Below, piece after piece: positions 22,111 to 36,800 of a DNA stretch of 64,000 bases (positions within the stretch are counted from its first letter, which is position 1; every line of letters begins with the position of its first letter). The position numbers and the translations under genes are program-made. The notes beneath the pieces were generated by a model that worked only from the letters and a program-made list of their open reading frames with translations, did not search any database and was not told where the DNA came from. Source of the DNA: Mya arenaria (taxonomy: Eukaryota > Mollusca > Bivalvia > Myida > Myidae); the NCBI RefSeq assembly GCF_026914265.1, contig NC_069130.1, positions 39,238,988-39,302,987 on the forward strand. Reading direction: 5' to 3'.

Positions 22111-24134
22111 AGGTTGCTTTTATGGGTCTCTGTCTTAAACCTACACTCAAGACATTAGTGATAACGAGCCGAGACATTTTTCCAAAGACGAAGACAACAC
22201 CAAGACTACCACAATATAACAGCGTTTTTTTCTTTGAAAAAATGAACGAGTTAAAAGTGTACACAATAACTTATCACAGTGGCTATTTATATACAGCTGT
22301 TTTACACACAAAGCATAAGTTTATACAGCGATTGTGAGTGTGTGATTCTAATACGTCCAAGTATTTACACACAAGTTCATTGATTAATTAATACATTTTA
22401 AACATAGCTTTTGGGGCATTGGTTTCAAATTTAATTCTCTGAAAAATAAAATAATTTTCTTAATTTTAAAATAAGCCTGAAAATGTTTTGTAATGTTTTT
22501 TTATGGTTAATGGCCTTGCAGAAAATGTTATAATACTTTTTAGTTTGAATATTCCAGATGAAATAAAAAAAAATTAAAAATGTTATATTCTAATGTTCAA
22601 ACATGATATCATTTAAAACAATCAATGAAAGGATGGATATTGCAGTTACTATATTACTGGGGATATATATATCAACAAACCTTTAAAAGGTGAATTAAAA
22701 AACTGCAATATAGTACAAATTTCAAACATCTCATAAAAAGAAATAACACTAAAGCTTAAGGACAAAATGGTATCATGACATGTACACATAAACAATGGAA
22801 AACCAATAAAAATAATAAAAAAGTAATTTTGGTGCTACTAATTGGAAACTATGTGTGAATCTGGTTAATTGTAATTCTGATAACTTAAATTTCAGTATTA
22901 TGTTCAAACTTAACGCTCAAAACAACAATAAACACTTTAGATATAACGCAATGTTAACATTCTACAATGTTATTACTAGTTTTCAAATTAATAGAATTCC
23001 ATGTTTACCATATTTTTTTTCTAAATATTACCATGTTCATACGTTTTATCATAATAAAATTCAAACTTTTTCATTATTCATACAAAATACCAAGTTCATA
23101 TTTCAATACCTCAACTCTTACATGTTTTTTTTTAAATAATACCACCTTATATCCAGTATATAAAGTCAGCTTTATGTTATATGTATATAATACAATGTTT
23201 AAACGTGTATATAATACCATGTTTTAAAGTAATACTTTAATAAATGAACGACATATTTTCAAAAAAGCAATCTCACAAAGCAAATATTTCAATTGGCAAG
23301 AAAATTGTACCATACAAAATTTCATACTTATATAACTTCTATGAATAAATTCAAAACAAAACAACAACCTCTGAATTAAATATACAGTCATATAAACTTA
23401 TTTGTTTGACTTCATAGAACCAGTTTTAACATAAACTAAGGTTCCCACTGGGAGAATTGTTAAGGCTTAAATAAATAATAGTATAATAAGAGTTTCCTTC
23501 ATCTCAATTTGGAACAAAGATATAAGCTTATAAATATAACACATACCAGTACCTGTATTCAAAACACTATCCAGGAAAAAAACAGATCAAAAGTTGTATT
23601 AATATATGTATAAAATGTTGTCTTCAACCACATATAGGATTCAGTGATTCCATTCACTGTATCATCTGGTCAATCAATTTTATGCTCTAGTGAGAACATC
23701 CTGATTTTTATCCTTATATAAACATCATCTAGGGGGTTTATTGATTACGGCTCCTTGGGTCCATTTTGGAAGTTTATGTGAATGCACCCAAACAGGTTGT
23801 TTTTTACACTGATACCTTAAGGGAAAAAAGATTTGAAATCCACATCAACCTCAAACAATACATAAGAGTGCCTTAATTTTTCAAGAGCTTTATTTTAACA
23901 TGTTTCGATTTCGTCAAATTCAACTCGGTTTTATTTTCGTGATACCACTATTAAATCAGCAAAGGTGAATTAAACAATTTACCATGAGATGAACAATTAG
24001 CAAAACTCGGAAAAGAAATAAGCCCAAGAAAAATTTAACAATATTCAGTATTTAAATGTAAATTGTGTCTACTTTGGAAACTCGTCCAACATCAATATGG
24101 CAATTCTACATACACACACTGTGTATCAGACCGT
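22111..24134. other. 3' flank and possible 3' UTR of the LPP gene
   Basis: AT-rich, with no further exon of the LPP gene and no other gene supported. The 3' UTR of the minus-strand gene must lie somewhere left of 24135, but no single polyadenylation site can be chosen from sequence alone. Confidence 0.45.
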
Positions 24135-24266
24135 TCACAGCTCTGTTGACAGTTTTGTGGTCAGAGCGTTAATGCGTTTAGCATTACATGGCTTGCATAG
24201 AATGTGGTCGTCGAGAGGATAGCATCCTCGTCCCTCCGCCTCTGATGACAGCAAATCTCCGCAGTC
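24135..24266 (-). CDS. LPP: LPP coding exon 12: end of LIM3 and C-terminus
   Basis: After an acceptor TTATTTGTAG it reads [20 protein letters not shown] and on through the CKPC ligands to STEL and TGA at 24135-24137. Enters in phase 0. It matches the final exon of vertebrate LPP in sequence and position. Confidence 0.95.
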   Translation of the reverse strand, partial: DCGDLLSSEAEGRGCYPLDDHILCKPCNAKRINALTTKLSTEL

Positions 24267-27200
24267 CTACAAATAAGAAGTAAAATAAACTTACAAATGG
24301 GGTACTTTCAGTTATGACATATGCTTTGTTAACTGTGTAGCATATGGACCAGTTGCCAAAGCATATAATGGGAATAGTAAACTACAAATTCGGTTATCGA
24401 AATTATATATCAAAAGGGTAACTGGTAGGCGGAGCAATCTTCCATGCAATAAACAGTGTGAGAATAAGTAACTACACTAGTTCAATCAGGGCGTCTAAAA
24501 GTTTGAAACCTCAATCGGTCCGGACTCGGATTGAACCAACAACCCAACCCCGTACTCCTAATTCGGACACACATTATTATTTTTTGTACTGATCAATATA
24601 TGAATGCTATTTATTGCATGGTGTAAGCCTGACCATATTTTACAGAACCATTACTAGAGCCAGCAATGATGACTGATATTATACACAACTTAAGCTGCAC
24701 TCACTTTTTGTATGATTGCAATCACTCTGATAAGTGAGAGAAGAAACTATTAATTAACCCATTGAAAAAGACCAGTCTGAGATTTTACAACCAATCTGCC
24801 AACATGCTAATCAGTACTGGTAGTAGTGAATATAGCAGCTATAGTCCATGGTTACCAGCCTAATTTTCAGTCTACTATAGTACTTTCAGCCCCATTCTTG
24901 GTAAAGAAAAACCCATAATTCCTCACAGAGATGGGAAGAAAAAATCAATGACACCATTTCCAGTATGGGATAAATATGGTAAAATAAGGACATTTTTAGT
25001 GCTATGCTTCTCATGAAATAATTTGTGGTGCTCATTAGTTGAAATATATTGCTATCAGAGATCTTATTCAGATTTCCTACCCTTACCAATGCATTTTTGG
25101 TTGAACATTAAAATAATGGTAACAAATCAATAAATCATGGTAACAAATTCCATGGTTACACACATCTTGTCTATAACAGTCTATATGGAAGCTTTTATCC
25201 ATGGCAACCACCCAGACTGCCGACACATGGCCTTACCCCGGTTTTATTGCTTAGTCATTAAAATCACGGTTAGAAATCAGTTTCCATGGCTACCCATCTG
25301 TAACAATCTATGTGGAAGCTTTTAACCATGGCAAATACCCAGACTGTTGACACCTGGACTTACCCCAGCATTATTGGCTAAAACATTAAAATCACGGTAA
25401 CAGATCAGTTACCATGGCTACCCTTCTCACTACTGTAACTGTCTCTACAGAAACATTAATCCATGGCAACGACCCGGACTGCTGACACCCAGCCTTGACC
25501 CTGCTTTATTGCTTGTTCATTTAAATCACAGTTACAAATCAGTTACCACGGTTACCCACCTCACATCTGTAACAGTCTATATGGAAGCTTTTATCCATGG
25601 CAACCACCCGGACTGTTGACTCCTGACCTTGCTCCGGCATAATTGGTTTATGGCACACACAGCAACGAGGGGCAAACTTCCTGGTGAATAAAAAAGCAAC
25701 AATAATTATAAATTAGAAATAGAAAAGCACTTTTAATACTCTATTTTATCATGCTAAATTACTTCCAGGTGAATAAAAAAGCAAAAAATATATAATTATA
25801 TAATTAGAAATAGGAAAGGGCTATATAATTTTTCATTAATCAAGCTAAAATAAATGTGAACTGTTAAAGGAAAGCTATAAATGATTATTATTATTATTAT
25901 TATTAAAGTTTAATATGTATTTTTAGCTACTCCTTTATGTTTTCTGAACCTGAAGCAGTACTTATAAAACATCTTAAGTCATTTCTCAACTAAAGTCTAT
26001 TTCTTAAAGTTTTCATAGTCAAATTAAAATACATTTATTATGTGATATCAAATAAGTGTTCATTTTGAGCTAATTTTATGAAAATGAAGTAGTTTTTTAA
26101 ATATTCAAGAAAAAATATCATATGACAAATGAGATACTTAAATTAGGAAACTGACTTAATATAACCCTGAGGCTGTATCCAAGAAGCATCTTAGTAACAA
26201 TTTTCATTTTCATCTTAGTGAAAAATTGTAATTTTTCTAATTTGGTTTTGTAAGAAAATGGACAATGTTTATCCGCCAAAAATATGAAAATAAGCAAGAA
26301 AATGGTCTTAAGTTGAAAAGTAGCGGGTATTTAAACTAATTGTCAAAAATTACAAAATTATCACTAAGTTGAAAATATTCACTACGATGCTTATTGAATA
26401 TGGCCCATAGGTATCTATACAACATAACACAACCTCCACAAGTAGGGTAAAATGTAACAGAAGGTCACTTTATTGTGAATAGGGTCCTTCAGTTCTATAA
26501 ACATAGTACTCAGTTGTTAGAATCTAAGGGGATTTCTCTAAAAATAATTTCTACACCTCTCATCTAACCTGTGAAAGTCCTCTATACAGTGTATCTGGTT
26601 AGTAGTGTCAACAGGAAGGGGGTTTCCCCACAGACAACACACGTGACCCACACACATGTAATCTACACCTACCCACTTACCTGTGAAAGTCCTCTATACA
26701 GTTTATTTGGTTAGTAGCGTCAATGGTGAAGGTGATTTCTCCACAGACAACACACGTGACCCACACAATGTAATCTTCACCTACTTACCTGTGAAAGTCC
26801 TCTATACAGTTTATTTGGTTGGTGCCATCAACGGTGAAGGGAATTTCCCCCCGGACAACGCACGTGACCCACGCACATATAATCTACACCTACCCACTTA
26901 CCTGAGAAAGTCCTCTATACAGTGTATCTGGTTGGTAGCGTCAATGGTGAAGGGGATTTCCCCACGGACAACACACGAGGATTTCCGCACAGACAACACA
27001 CATGACCCACACACATGTAATCTACACCTCTCCACTTACCTGTGAAAGTCCTCTATACAGTGTATCTGGTTGGTAGCATCAACAGTGAAGGGAATGCCGT
27101 CTAGAGATATCCCACAGACAACGCAAGTGAAACACGCTGGATGGTACGGCTTCCCTGTTGCTCTGAGAAGCTAAACAATCAAGGAGAATAATATCAATTT

Positions 27201-30200
27201 AGTTTTATGATTATTGAAGATTATTTTTAAGGTAACAACCATCATTTCTGGGGCAAACAATAGCCTTGATGCCAACGTTTTACTCGATGTCTTACCGAGA
27301 CAGTGATATGCAAATGTGCACGCTCTTCCTGCTAGGGGGTTTTTGCAAGATTTTTTTCATTATATTATGTCCTGGAGGCATTTTTGTATATACCGGTAGA
27401 TATATAAGACTAAAAATGATGTGCAGTCTGGCCAACTTTGCAAACATGAACCTAGGTCAGTGTTTAGTGAAAAGCTTATTGCAATACATTTTCCATCTAC
27501 TAAAATTGACTGGCTCTTATTTATTTTTTCCAGTCAAGAGGGTGCAAAACACTACTTGTATGGGAATTTGAACGTGAATATCCAGGGGTATGACATTGTA
27601 CTGAATGTGAATATCCAGGGGTATGACATTGTACTGAACGTGAATATCCAGGGGTATAACGTGAATATCCAGGGGTATGACATTGTACTGAACGTGAATA
27701 TCCAGGGGTATGACATTGTACTGAACGTGAATATCCAGGGGTATGACATTGTACTGAACGTGAATATCCAGGGGTATGACATTGTACTGAACGTGAATAT
27801 CCAGGGGTATGACATTGTACTGAACGTGAATATCCAGGGGTATGACATTGTACTGAACGTGAATATCCAGGGGCATGACACTGTACTGAACGTGAATATC
27901 CAGGGGCATGACACTGTACTGAACGTGAATATCCAGGGGTATGACATTGTACCGAACGTGAATATCCAGGGGTATGACATTGTACCGAACGTGAATATCC
28001 AGGGGTATGACATTGTACTGAACGTGAATATCCAGGGGTATGACATTGTACTGAACGTGAATATCCAGGGGTAGGGGCATGACATTGTACTGAACGTGAA
28101 TATCCAGGGGCATGACATTGTACTGAACGTGAATATCCAGTGGTATGACATTGTACTGAACGTGAGTATCCAGGGGCATGACATTGTACTGAACGTGAGT
28201 ATCCAGGGGCATTACATTGTACTGAACGTGAATATCCAGGGGCATTACATTGTACTGAACGTGAATATCCAGGGGCATGACATTGTACTGAACGTGAATA
28301 TCCAGGGGCATGACATTATACTGAACGTGAATATCCAGAAGGAAAGTGATTTTTGCGAGCCTACAAGTACAAGATTAAAACAAAATATTCATAAACGACT
28401 TTTAAACTAAACTGCAACTTTTACTTGTATGTAAGGCTACACACACAAGAACACGTCCACATCTCGCTTCATTTTCTCTTTAATGCTTTAATTGCTACAT
28501 ATTTTTGTTCTGTTTCATGAAAACAAAATGTCCACCTACCCTGTCTGTGACTGGTTTTGAACAAATGGAACACTTCTCAAGGGTATTCTGAAAATAAAAA
28601 TTCAATTAAACAGTGACATAATCCTTATACAGCAACATCTATATTTAGGACATGGTTTGTTTAAGTATGCACAGCTACCTTATTCTGACAGTTTTATATA
28701 TCACTTATTCAGATCATTCTCCGTACTACCGGTATTAAACTCGGAAATGGTTTGCACACCGCTAGTTTTCTGTCTGAGAGAATTACTAACTATCCAAATC
28801 AACTTCTGCCATTTTTTTTTTAAGCTAACAATCCACATGTAAATGATATTAGTAACTTCCTTTAAACTTTAAAAACATTTTTAGCTAGATATGTAGCATT
28901 TTTTATTGACGTAAATGTTCATTTTTCTTTATCTATTGATGTATATGTTAAATTTTATTTATTTGTTAATGTAGTTTTATTAAATACATAGTAGATTAAT
29001 ACCATTCTAAGTGTTATTTTAACCTTATAGTATACCGATTCCAATTCATTAAAAAGTTTTTATATATTACATGTAAATATCAAATTTTACCCAATTTTTT
29101 TACAGGGTTTAGTCTGTGATGAATACTTTAACATAACACTTACTAGATTTATCATATGTCATACTTAATATTGCTTTTGTTCTAAAATAAATTCCCACAG
29201 AACAAAAACGTAAAAATGTACAAATTAGTGTACGAGTAACAAGCACCAGGTTACACATACCAGATAGCATGGCTCACAATGGGGTTTGGTTTCCATGGAG
29301 TAAAACGACCTCCCTCTCAGCAAAGTACCTGTAAATTACAGATTGGTATCAGACATTATTTATATATAGTGTGTACAATGATATACCAAAAGTTAGCATA
29401 TAAAAAATACATAACAGTACAGTCATTTTACAAACTACCCTCAAATATTGATATAGTCATATAAAAGATACATAACATGAACAATACAGGTACTTGATAA
29501 ACTTCCCTCAATACTACATTCAAACCAATATTGATATGATCATTTATACTTAATTTATACAACTATACCCCCAGAAGAGCTATATATTGAAAAAGTGTCT
29601 TCTTACAGTTGTAAGCGAACCCTCCACGAGGATTTTGTGTAATCCCACTAGCCGATATGTGGTTTTTAGAAAGGCTATGATTATCTAATGTTTATCTTTC
29701 AGAAAAATATTTCTATTTATCTAATTATAAATCTGTGTTTATTTATTTATTTATTAGTGCATTTATTTGCTATCTAGTATATGCAATATACTTATTGTCA
29801 TATAAGTCAGATACAGTAACTCTTTTTCTTCAGAACCGTTTCGCTAGGACGAACACCAATTTTATCCTCGGCTTCACCTCCTACAAAATTGGCGTTCTTC
29901 CTAGTAGCAAAACGCCTTCTAACATCTGTAAGCGGACACCTTTGTAGAAAAACGCGTCCTGTACCTATTACGGTACATAAAAGATACATAACCATACAGG
30001 TACTTTATAAACTACCCTCAACACTTGAGTCAATTATTGATATGATCATTGAATGATCACAAAATAATGAATTATAGAAATCATTCTTTCTTGAATTCAT
30101 GTATAAATTAAGCCAACAACAGCACCAGAAGCAACTCAGATGGCAGATCAGACAAAAAATGAAATAGTGTCAAAGGGGGTAAAGCACCCTGCTGATGACG

Positions 30201-30831
30201 CAAAACTGGCTATTTTGGAAGCCCTTTAGAAGGCTCTACTGACTTCAAATTTGAAGCAAACCGGAGTGTCAATTTTAACAGAGAGACATGTTCAGTGGGA
30301 TACACAATGGTGGGTTTGTATTTTTTAAGGATATTTTGACGCTGAACAATTCCCTCACTCAAAATTCAACATATTTTTTACATATTTTACTCCCTGTTTT
30401 TTCATGTTTAAGTAACAGTCAACATTTAAGTTTTACATGACACAATGGTCAAGATGTCTACAGCACAAGGCTACCAAACAAACCTCATTGTTTCGCTTTG
30501 ATAAACAAACAAAATTAAGGCCAATGAAACAGTACCATTCTCATATCATAATTCCTATAAAGGCAGTGTAATGGAGCTAGAAGTAAAATGGCATACCGCA
30601 GGAGATGCAGATGAAGCAGCCGATATGGAAGACCTGGTCCATGGCCGTACAGCCGTTACTCTCCCCAACAACCTTCTTTCCACACTTTGCACAGATACCT
30701 ATGGAAGATACAAATAGGAAAAATATTATTGGTTTGATAATGCCAGATTTTTTTTTTGATTTTGTTATGGTTGCGTCATTTTTTTTTTGGCTTGATGTAG
30801 ACTACATATTAAAAAACGCACTTAAAAAAAA

Positions 30832-30864
<33 letters not shown>

Positions 30865-33800
30865 TAACCAACTCTAAAAACAGTAGGGTTGTCGCCTATT
30901 TCGCAGGTAAGGTCAGAAGACCTTAATCAAACATTTTTTTTTAAACCTAAGTTTAAGAACATAATGGGCTAATTGTTCAGAGCTTTATTAAGGTTAACAG
31001 CAATGTTTACGTCATCACTGTTAACTTTAAAATCTTTTCTGCTCTTGAAGTTTAATACTTGTGATCTGGAGATTTTCTAACAAAATTTGAGACAACTGTT
31101 TCAGCTTGAACTCTATTTAAAAAAATACATGAGAATGTCATCATCAATTTCACATCTGACAGTTAACAACAATGTCGTTCATCATTTTGTTATCTTAAAC
31201 AAAGTGGGTAGTAATCTGATTTGTTCATGGCTATCGAGCAGTTACCCTCGCTGTCGCTCTCTTGGAATAACTTTGTTTAAACTTGTAATATCATACATGA
31301 ACTATAACCTTTTCATACAAAATAATTCTGAGTTATTTTAATACCGGTAATCTACATGTTTATCTAAGAATGTTGTGCTACATCGTGTGTGTATGGAAGA
31401 CTTATTATAATCACAGAACTTACTGTCTATGCATACTAACTCTATTTCAAGTTATACTTAATGAACACATGTACTGTGAAATCATTAATGTTCGTGGGCA
31501 TGAAATTTCGTGGTTTGCCGAATAAAAACAATTTCGTGGGTACTTGAATTCGTGGATTTTCATTTTTGAAAAAAAAAATCCAAGATGCGATCGTCCTAGA
31601 TCGTCTGCATAATATCCACGCGCTGGCCCGAGATTTCCGTCTTCTACGTCACTCGGTTTATGACACTCGCTAATGTGGTATGACATGCTAATTAGTGCAT
31701 ATACCCATGTCACTTATCGATTTAATTGGGAATAAAGGTAATAAAAGAAGATGTACCCTGATCATAAATACAGATATGGGAAGCCATTGGATGCCAATTA
31801 AGAATTTTGCAAACTGTGAAAACACCGAAAAGGTGTGTATATTGTCAAGTTCGGTGCTTAGTAACCTTCCATGTACTAGTAATCGATTAATTATTTCATT
31901 AAATAAAAAAATCGAGTACAGACACTCATCACGCACATCTTGTAAACTTGGGAGATTTTCATAAACAGCACACGTTTAAACACGTGCTTATAACTGTCAT
32001 TTGCTGTATAAAACACATTTAATTGATTTGGTTCATTATTTGTTAAAGGCAGTTATAATATATTAACAGAATAATGATCGTAAGTTATACAGTGAGACAG
32101 GTTTAAACACTGTATACTGCGACCTCTGTAAATAATATACTATGTACGTAACAAGGCAATTGAAAAAGTGAATAAAGGGTTTATATTTCGTGGGATCTTG
32201 AATTCGTGGATCACCCAACCCACGAAAACCACGAACATTAATGCCCCACGAACATTAATGATTTCACAGTATAAGATTTGTTCCCCTTTCAATGACAAAA
32301 GTCAGACACTGAATATTTCCTATCATTCAGAACTCCTCATCCATTTTTTATCGAAATCAACCCCAGACATATGCCGTATATCTGAAGTAGTTCGTAAAAT
32401 TTTAAATAATAGTATTAATTAGATTTATTGTTTTAAAGTGTATTTCGGTATATATCTAAATTTAAAATGATTGCCAGTGAAGTGATTTATTGCATAAATA
32501 ATTCAGATTCCTAAGAGTATAGTCATTAAGTTTAACTGCTCAATTAAAATTACTAAGCGATCTATTTGCAGTGTAGTTAAATATAAGGATTTCAGACATA
32601 ATAAACCGTCAATATGACTCCGAGGTTGATTTCGATGGAAAATGGCCAAGGAGTTCCAAATGCTTTCCTATAATATAACTCATGATAGTTACGTCCCTTA
32701 CACCAGCTCAAGCCCTATGGGAAACACTTCATATAAGCATAGAGACCAAACAAAAAACCACTCCACTCTTCAAGGACATTTCCAGTCAAACTTACAATAA
32801 ATACCTCTGCATACAAATCTCTTGTGCTCAGACCCCTCTTGACATTATTGTTATCAAAGCCAATTATATCCATGTCAATGTTAACTCCTTACCCAGGGTG
32901 AGGAATCACGTGACTGCAAAAAGTTTTTCACATAGGTCACCAAGGGTCACAACCAATGTAAACAAACAAGTAAGTGATTTTATTTTCTAAATAACTTTTT
33001 TGACAGAAAAGATATGAAAACATTTCTTAGCCTGTAAAAGACTATGCTATTTTCTGCTTCTACATGTGTGAATATTTTAGATTTGCTTGTATTTAAATGA
33101 TGCAATCCTTGGCCAAAATTTCATCGAAGCATTGTCTACAAAATTCTGTCAAGTTGAAATTTCGCCGAACATTTCCCATTTGAAGTCACATGATTCCACA
33201 CGCTGTTACCATTCAAACCTATGTATAATACAGAAATTGAAAGCTCTTTATCAATACTGAATATCATCTTCCCTGTACATACATGCCATATTTCTGAGAG
33301 GCTTCCCAGGGAATTTGGGTCTGAATTCCAGGGGATTTTGATATTACACCAGGGGAATTTAGCGCGATATCTACATTCATGATATATTAAGAATAATTAC
33401 AGAAACACACTCTTCTTACAATAAATTTTGGACTAAGTCATCATGGTCCTTCATGGAATTTACACTCATAATGTTATGGCTGCTTTCCACTGTCAACCTT
33501 GAGCTAGTTTTTAAAAAAAAAATCAATAAAAATCCAGGGGCAGGGACGTGATTGACCTAACACCTGCAGGGCTGAAACCATTTCGGCCATGGGATCTTGG
33601 GGGTACTTTTGGGGTCAAAAGCAAACTGCCGTATAAGAAAAACTGGCTTTTTAGAAGCTCTTTTGAAGGTTCTTCTGACTTCAAATTTGAAGCAAACTGG
33701 AATATCAACACTTACACCCAAAAGCACTCTATAAACTTTTTATTTTTATTTTATTTTATTTATTTATTTTTTTTGGGGCGGGGGTGGGGGGGGGGGGGGG

Positions 33801-36800
33801 CATTAGATCCGCGGAATTCCCCCGGATATGGATACCCGGCAGGGGACCATGGGATGGCCCGGAATTCCAGGGGATTTTTCCCACTGCCGGGGGATATGGC
33901 ATGCATGCCTGTATCCGTGAAAACAAAGTACCGTAGAAATCCGGGTCCTTGGTTCCCTCAAGGCCCTGCATCAACATCTGAGTGAGGGCATCTACTTCTT
34001 GTTCCTTACTGCCAGTCCCACCCCGGGGCTCACCTCCAGCCCCACCCCGGGGGTCTAGAGAGGGTCGAGAGGCCTGCATGGGGGCTATTGGAGGAGGAGC
34101 ATATGACTGCTGACTGGGAGAATGCCTGCATTGAAAAGATATGTTCACATAATTACACATAAATTAACACAAAAGACAAAGCTTTAAACATGGATTTTTT
34201 CAACAATGATAACTCAAAAGGTAATTAACGCAGATTATCCAGTATTGTTATGTTCTATAAGGAAATTAGCATTTAAATAATGACCAAAATTAAGATCATT
34301 GTAAATTTGAAATTCATGAATTCTCAAAATCTGGAAGATTTTGACAAGACAGCTGTATTATCATAATAGGAATTGTTCTCAATCTCTTGTATTCAGACAG
34401 GCCAGACTTGATATACAAGTTACCAGGGATGTACATGTACACCTATTATGTTCAGGAAACTGGAAAATGAGCGAAGATAATGTGGGTTTGATCCCCATGG
34501 CCTCTCTTAATGTACTTTCTAGTTTCTACATGGTAAGTGAACTAGGGCATGATGCTATCAGCTTTTGTCTAAATTGAGCTTATAGAGAATCTAGCTAAAA
34601 AAATAAGTATAATATTAAAGTTAAGCCTTCAACACTATTGCACCTTTGATACTGTGCCGGACTGGGCTGCATGTACGTGTTGTCACTGTGAACATCCTGA
34701 ACCTTGATCTGTATAGGCATCTGGGGCCCCGGCTGGGCTCGCTCAGATCTGGGCTTCACCTGGGCGTATGTGACACCTGTGTCAGCTAGTGAGGCGTAGG
34801 TCACGCCTGAGCTAGACCCGTCCTGGTTAGAAGGGCTTGATGTGTATGCCAAAGGGCTCGGGGCACGGTTTGAAGAATACTGGCTGTAGTTGGCTGTAAA
34901 TACAATAAAGGAGGAATCTTGTACCTCTGTGTTTACCTTTTTCATCGTACAGCAACATGTACGATCCAAACCTTTTTTTAGCAGAGAAAATCACTTTTGT
35001 TCAGTCCTCTTTGAAACAAAAACTTTTGGGTAGGGTTTTTAGCTTAAGATGGAAGGGTGCTGCCTGTCATTTTTTGGTAGCACCCTTCTACCCTTATTGC
35101 CACCAGCATCAGCTGGTAGCATGGGTTCCCTTCTGCCTTCATAGAATTCAATCCTTAACACTAAATATCAGTCTTAAAAATTTGATTAGATCCTATAATA
35201 CGATTATAATATCTGTGGATACAACAAACATAATTGATGGTTTAAACCTAAAATTACTTCAATTAAACACAATTCTTAACATTTTTAATGTTAATGTTCA
35301 AGTTCTTCACAGCACCCTGTCCCTCTTCTGCAGCACCCTTTAGTGTTAGAAATTGTGCTTATTTGGAGGAATATTCGGTTTTAACTACTAAATATATAAA
35401 GTTTGTTTGAATTTATAATCATATTTCAAGTTTTAACAAAAAGAAGAAAAATTATTTGATTATCTTAAGCATTTAATTCTTTGAAGTCAGGTGGGTGCAC
35501 ATTCTGGTCTTCATGATGGCAGAAGGGCGCTTCCAAAATAGGACAGGGTGCGGTACCCACCGATAACCTTCTAGCTAAAACCATACAAATGGTACACAAT
35601 TTTCACCCACCATTAGAGCTATATGTTTGTGGCTGTCCATATGAGACAGGGCTCGACTTGTAGATACCAGGATCATATGAGCCCGAACTATACGTGCTGG
35701 GCTGGCTGGTGTAGCCACCATAGTTGCCTGTTGATGAGTAGTTTGTGGCGTACGGCGAGGATCGGGGAGAAGATTTACCGCTACCTGTAAACAGTAGGCA
35801 ACTCAACATAATTCTTGTGAATCTTATTATTGTATTACCTGTAGGTAACTTTTCTTATTACAATAGCCATGGATGAATAAATAAAAGACTATTTGTCCAT
35901 GCCCAAAGATGAGCCTTAGTTCTATAATGTTTATCACCCTGGTTATGTTCAAAGTTTTTCTACAATAACAATGTTGAATAAAAAGTTCAAAACAATAGAA
36001 GAAAGTAAAAAAAATGCCTGTTAAAAAGTGGCAGTGTCATTGACATTGCTTGGTGCATTTAAACCTCATTCCACCAATAATAAGTGTTGTTTTTGTACAA
36101 TAAGAGGTATTCAAAAGACATTACAATAATTGGAAAATCACATATAAAAATAATTGTTGCCAAGTAATTTTGGTGACATCAATTCAATTTTTTGTAACCC
36201 AGCATTTTAGTAAACCGAATGCTACATTACTATTTTTAAGTGATACATGAACTAAAATGATGAAAAAATGACAGGAGTGAAATAACATCAGTAAAATAAC
36301 ATCATATTTCACCGAAAAGCTAAACAAGAGCTGTCACAGAGACAGCGTGCTCGAGTATTCCGCCGCTTTTCGGTGTATGGATTGAAAAGTTTTGGCAAAA
36401 CATGCATAGATCAATGTTAGATTAGATTTTAATGCAATAAATGATGTGCTGAGATATTTACATAAATTGAATGGAAAATATTTGAGGTTGTACGCAAACT
36501 TTAACGTAAATTCTAAGTCGAAAAAGGGGCATAATTTTGTCAAAATGCTTGATAGAGTTATCTCCTCCAGTGTACAGGTTGGGGGCATAATGGTAAACAA
36601 TTGTGCAAAGTTTCAAAGCCAGATGTCAATGGACTTTGAAAATATTTGAGGTGGTACGCAAACTTTAACATAAATTCTAAGTAAAAAAAGGGCCATAATT
36701 TTGTCAAAATGCTTGATAAAGTTACCTCCTCCTGTGTACAGGGTGGGGGCATGATGTTGAACAAGTGTGCAAAGTTTTAAAGCAATATGTCAATATTTGA

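Noticed and set aside
27421-28410. 217- and 264-codon frames with an 11-residue period
   Set aside because: 33-bp minisatellite in an LPP intron; the frame ends where the array ends.
33548-33985. A 145-codon plus-strand open frame
   Set aside because: It overlaps the minus-strand LPP exon 6 and a G-run; the composition is that of low-complexity and repeat DNA.
36334-36764. Minus-strand frames of about 70-90 codons with similar sequences
   Set aside because: They are the repeated units of a dispersed intronic element, not exons.
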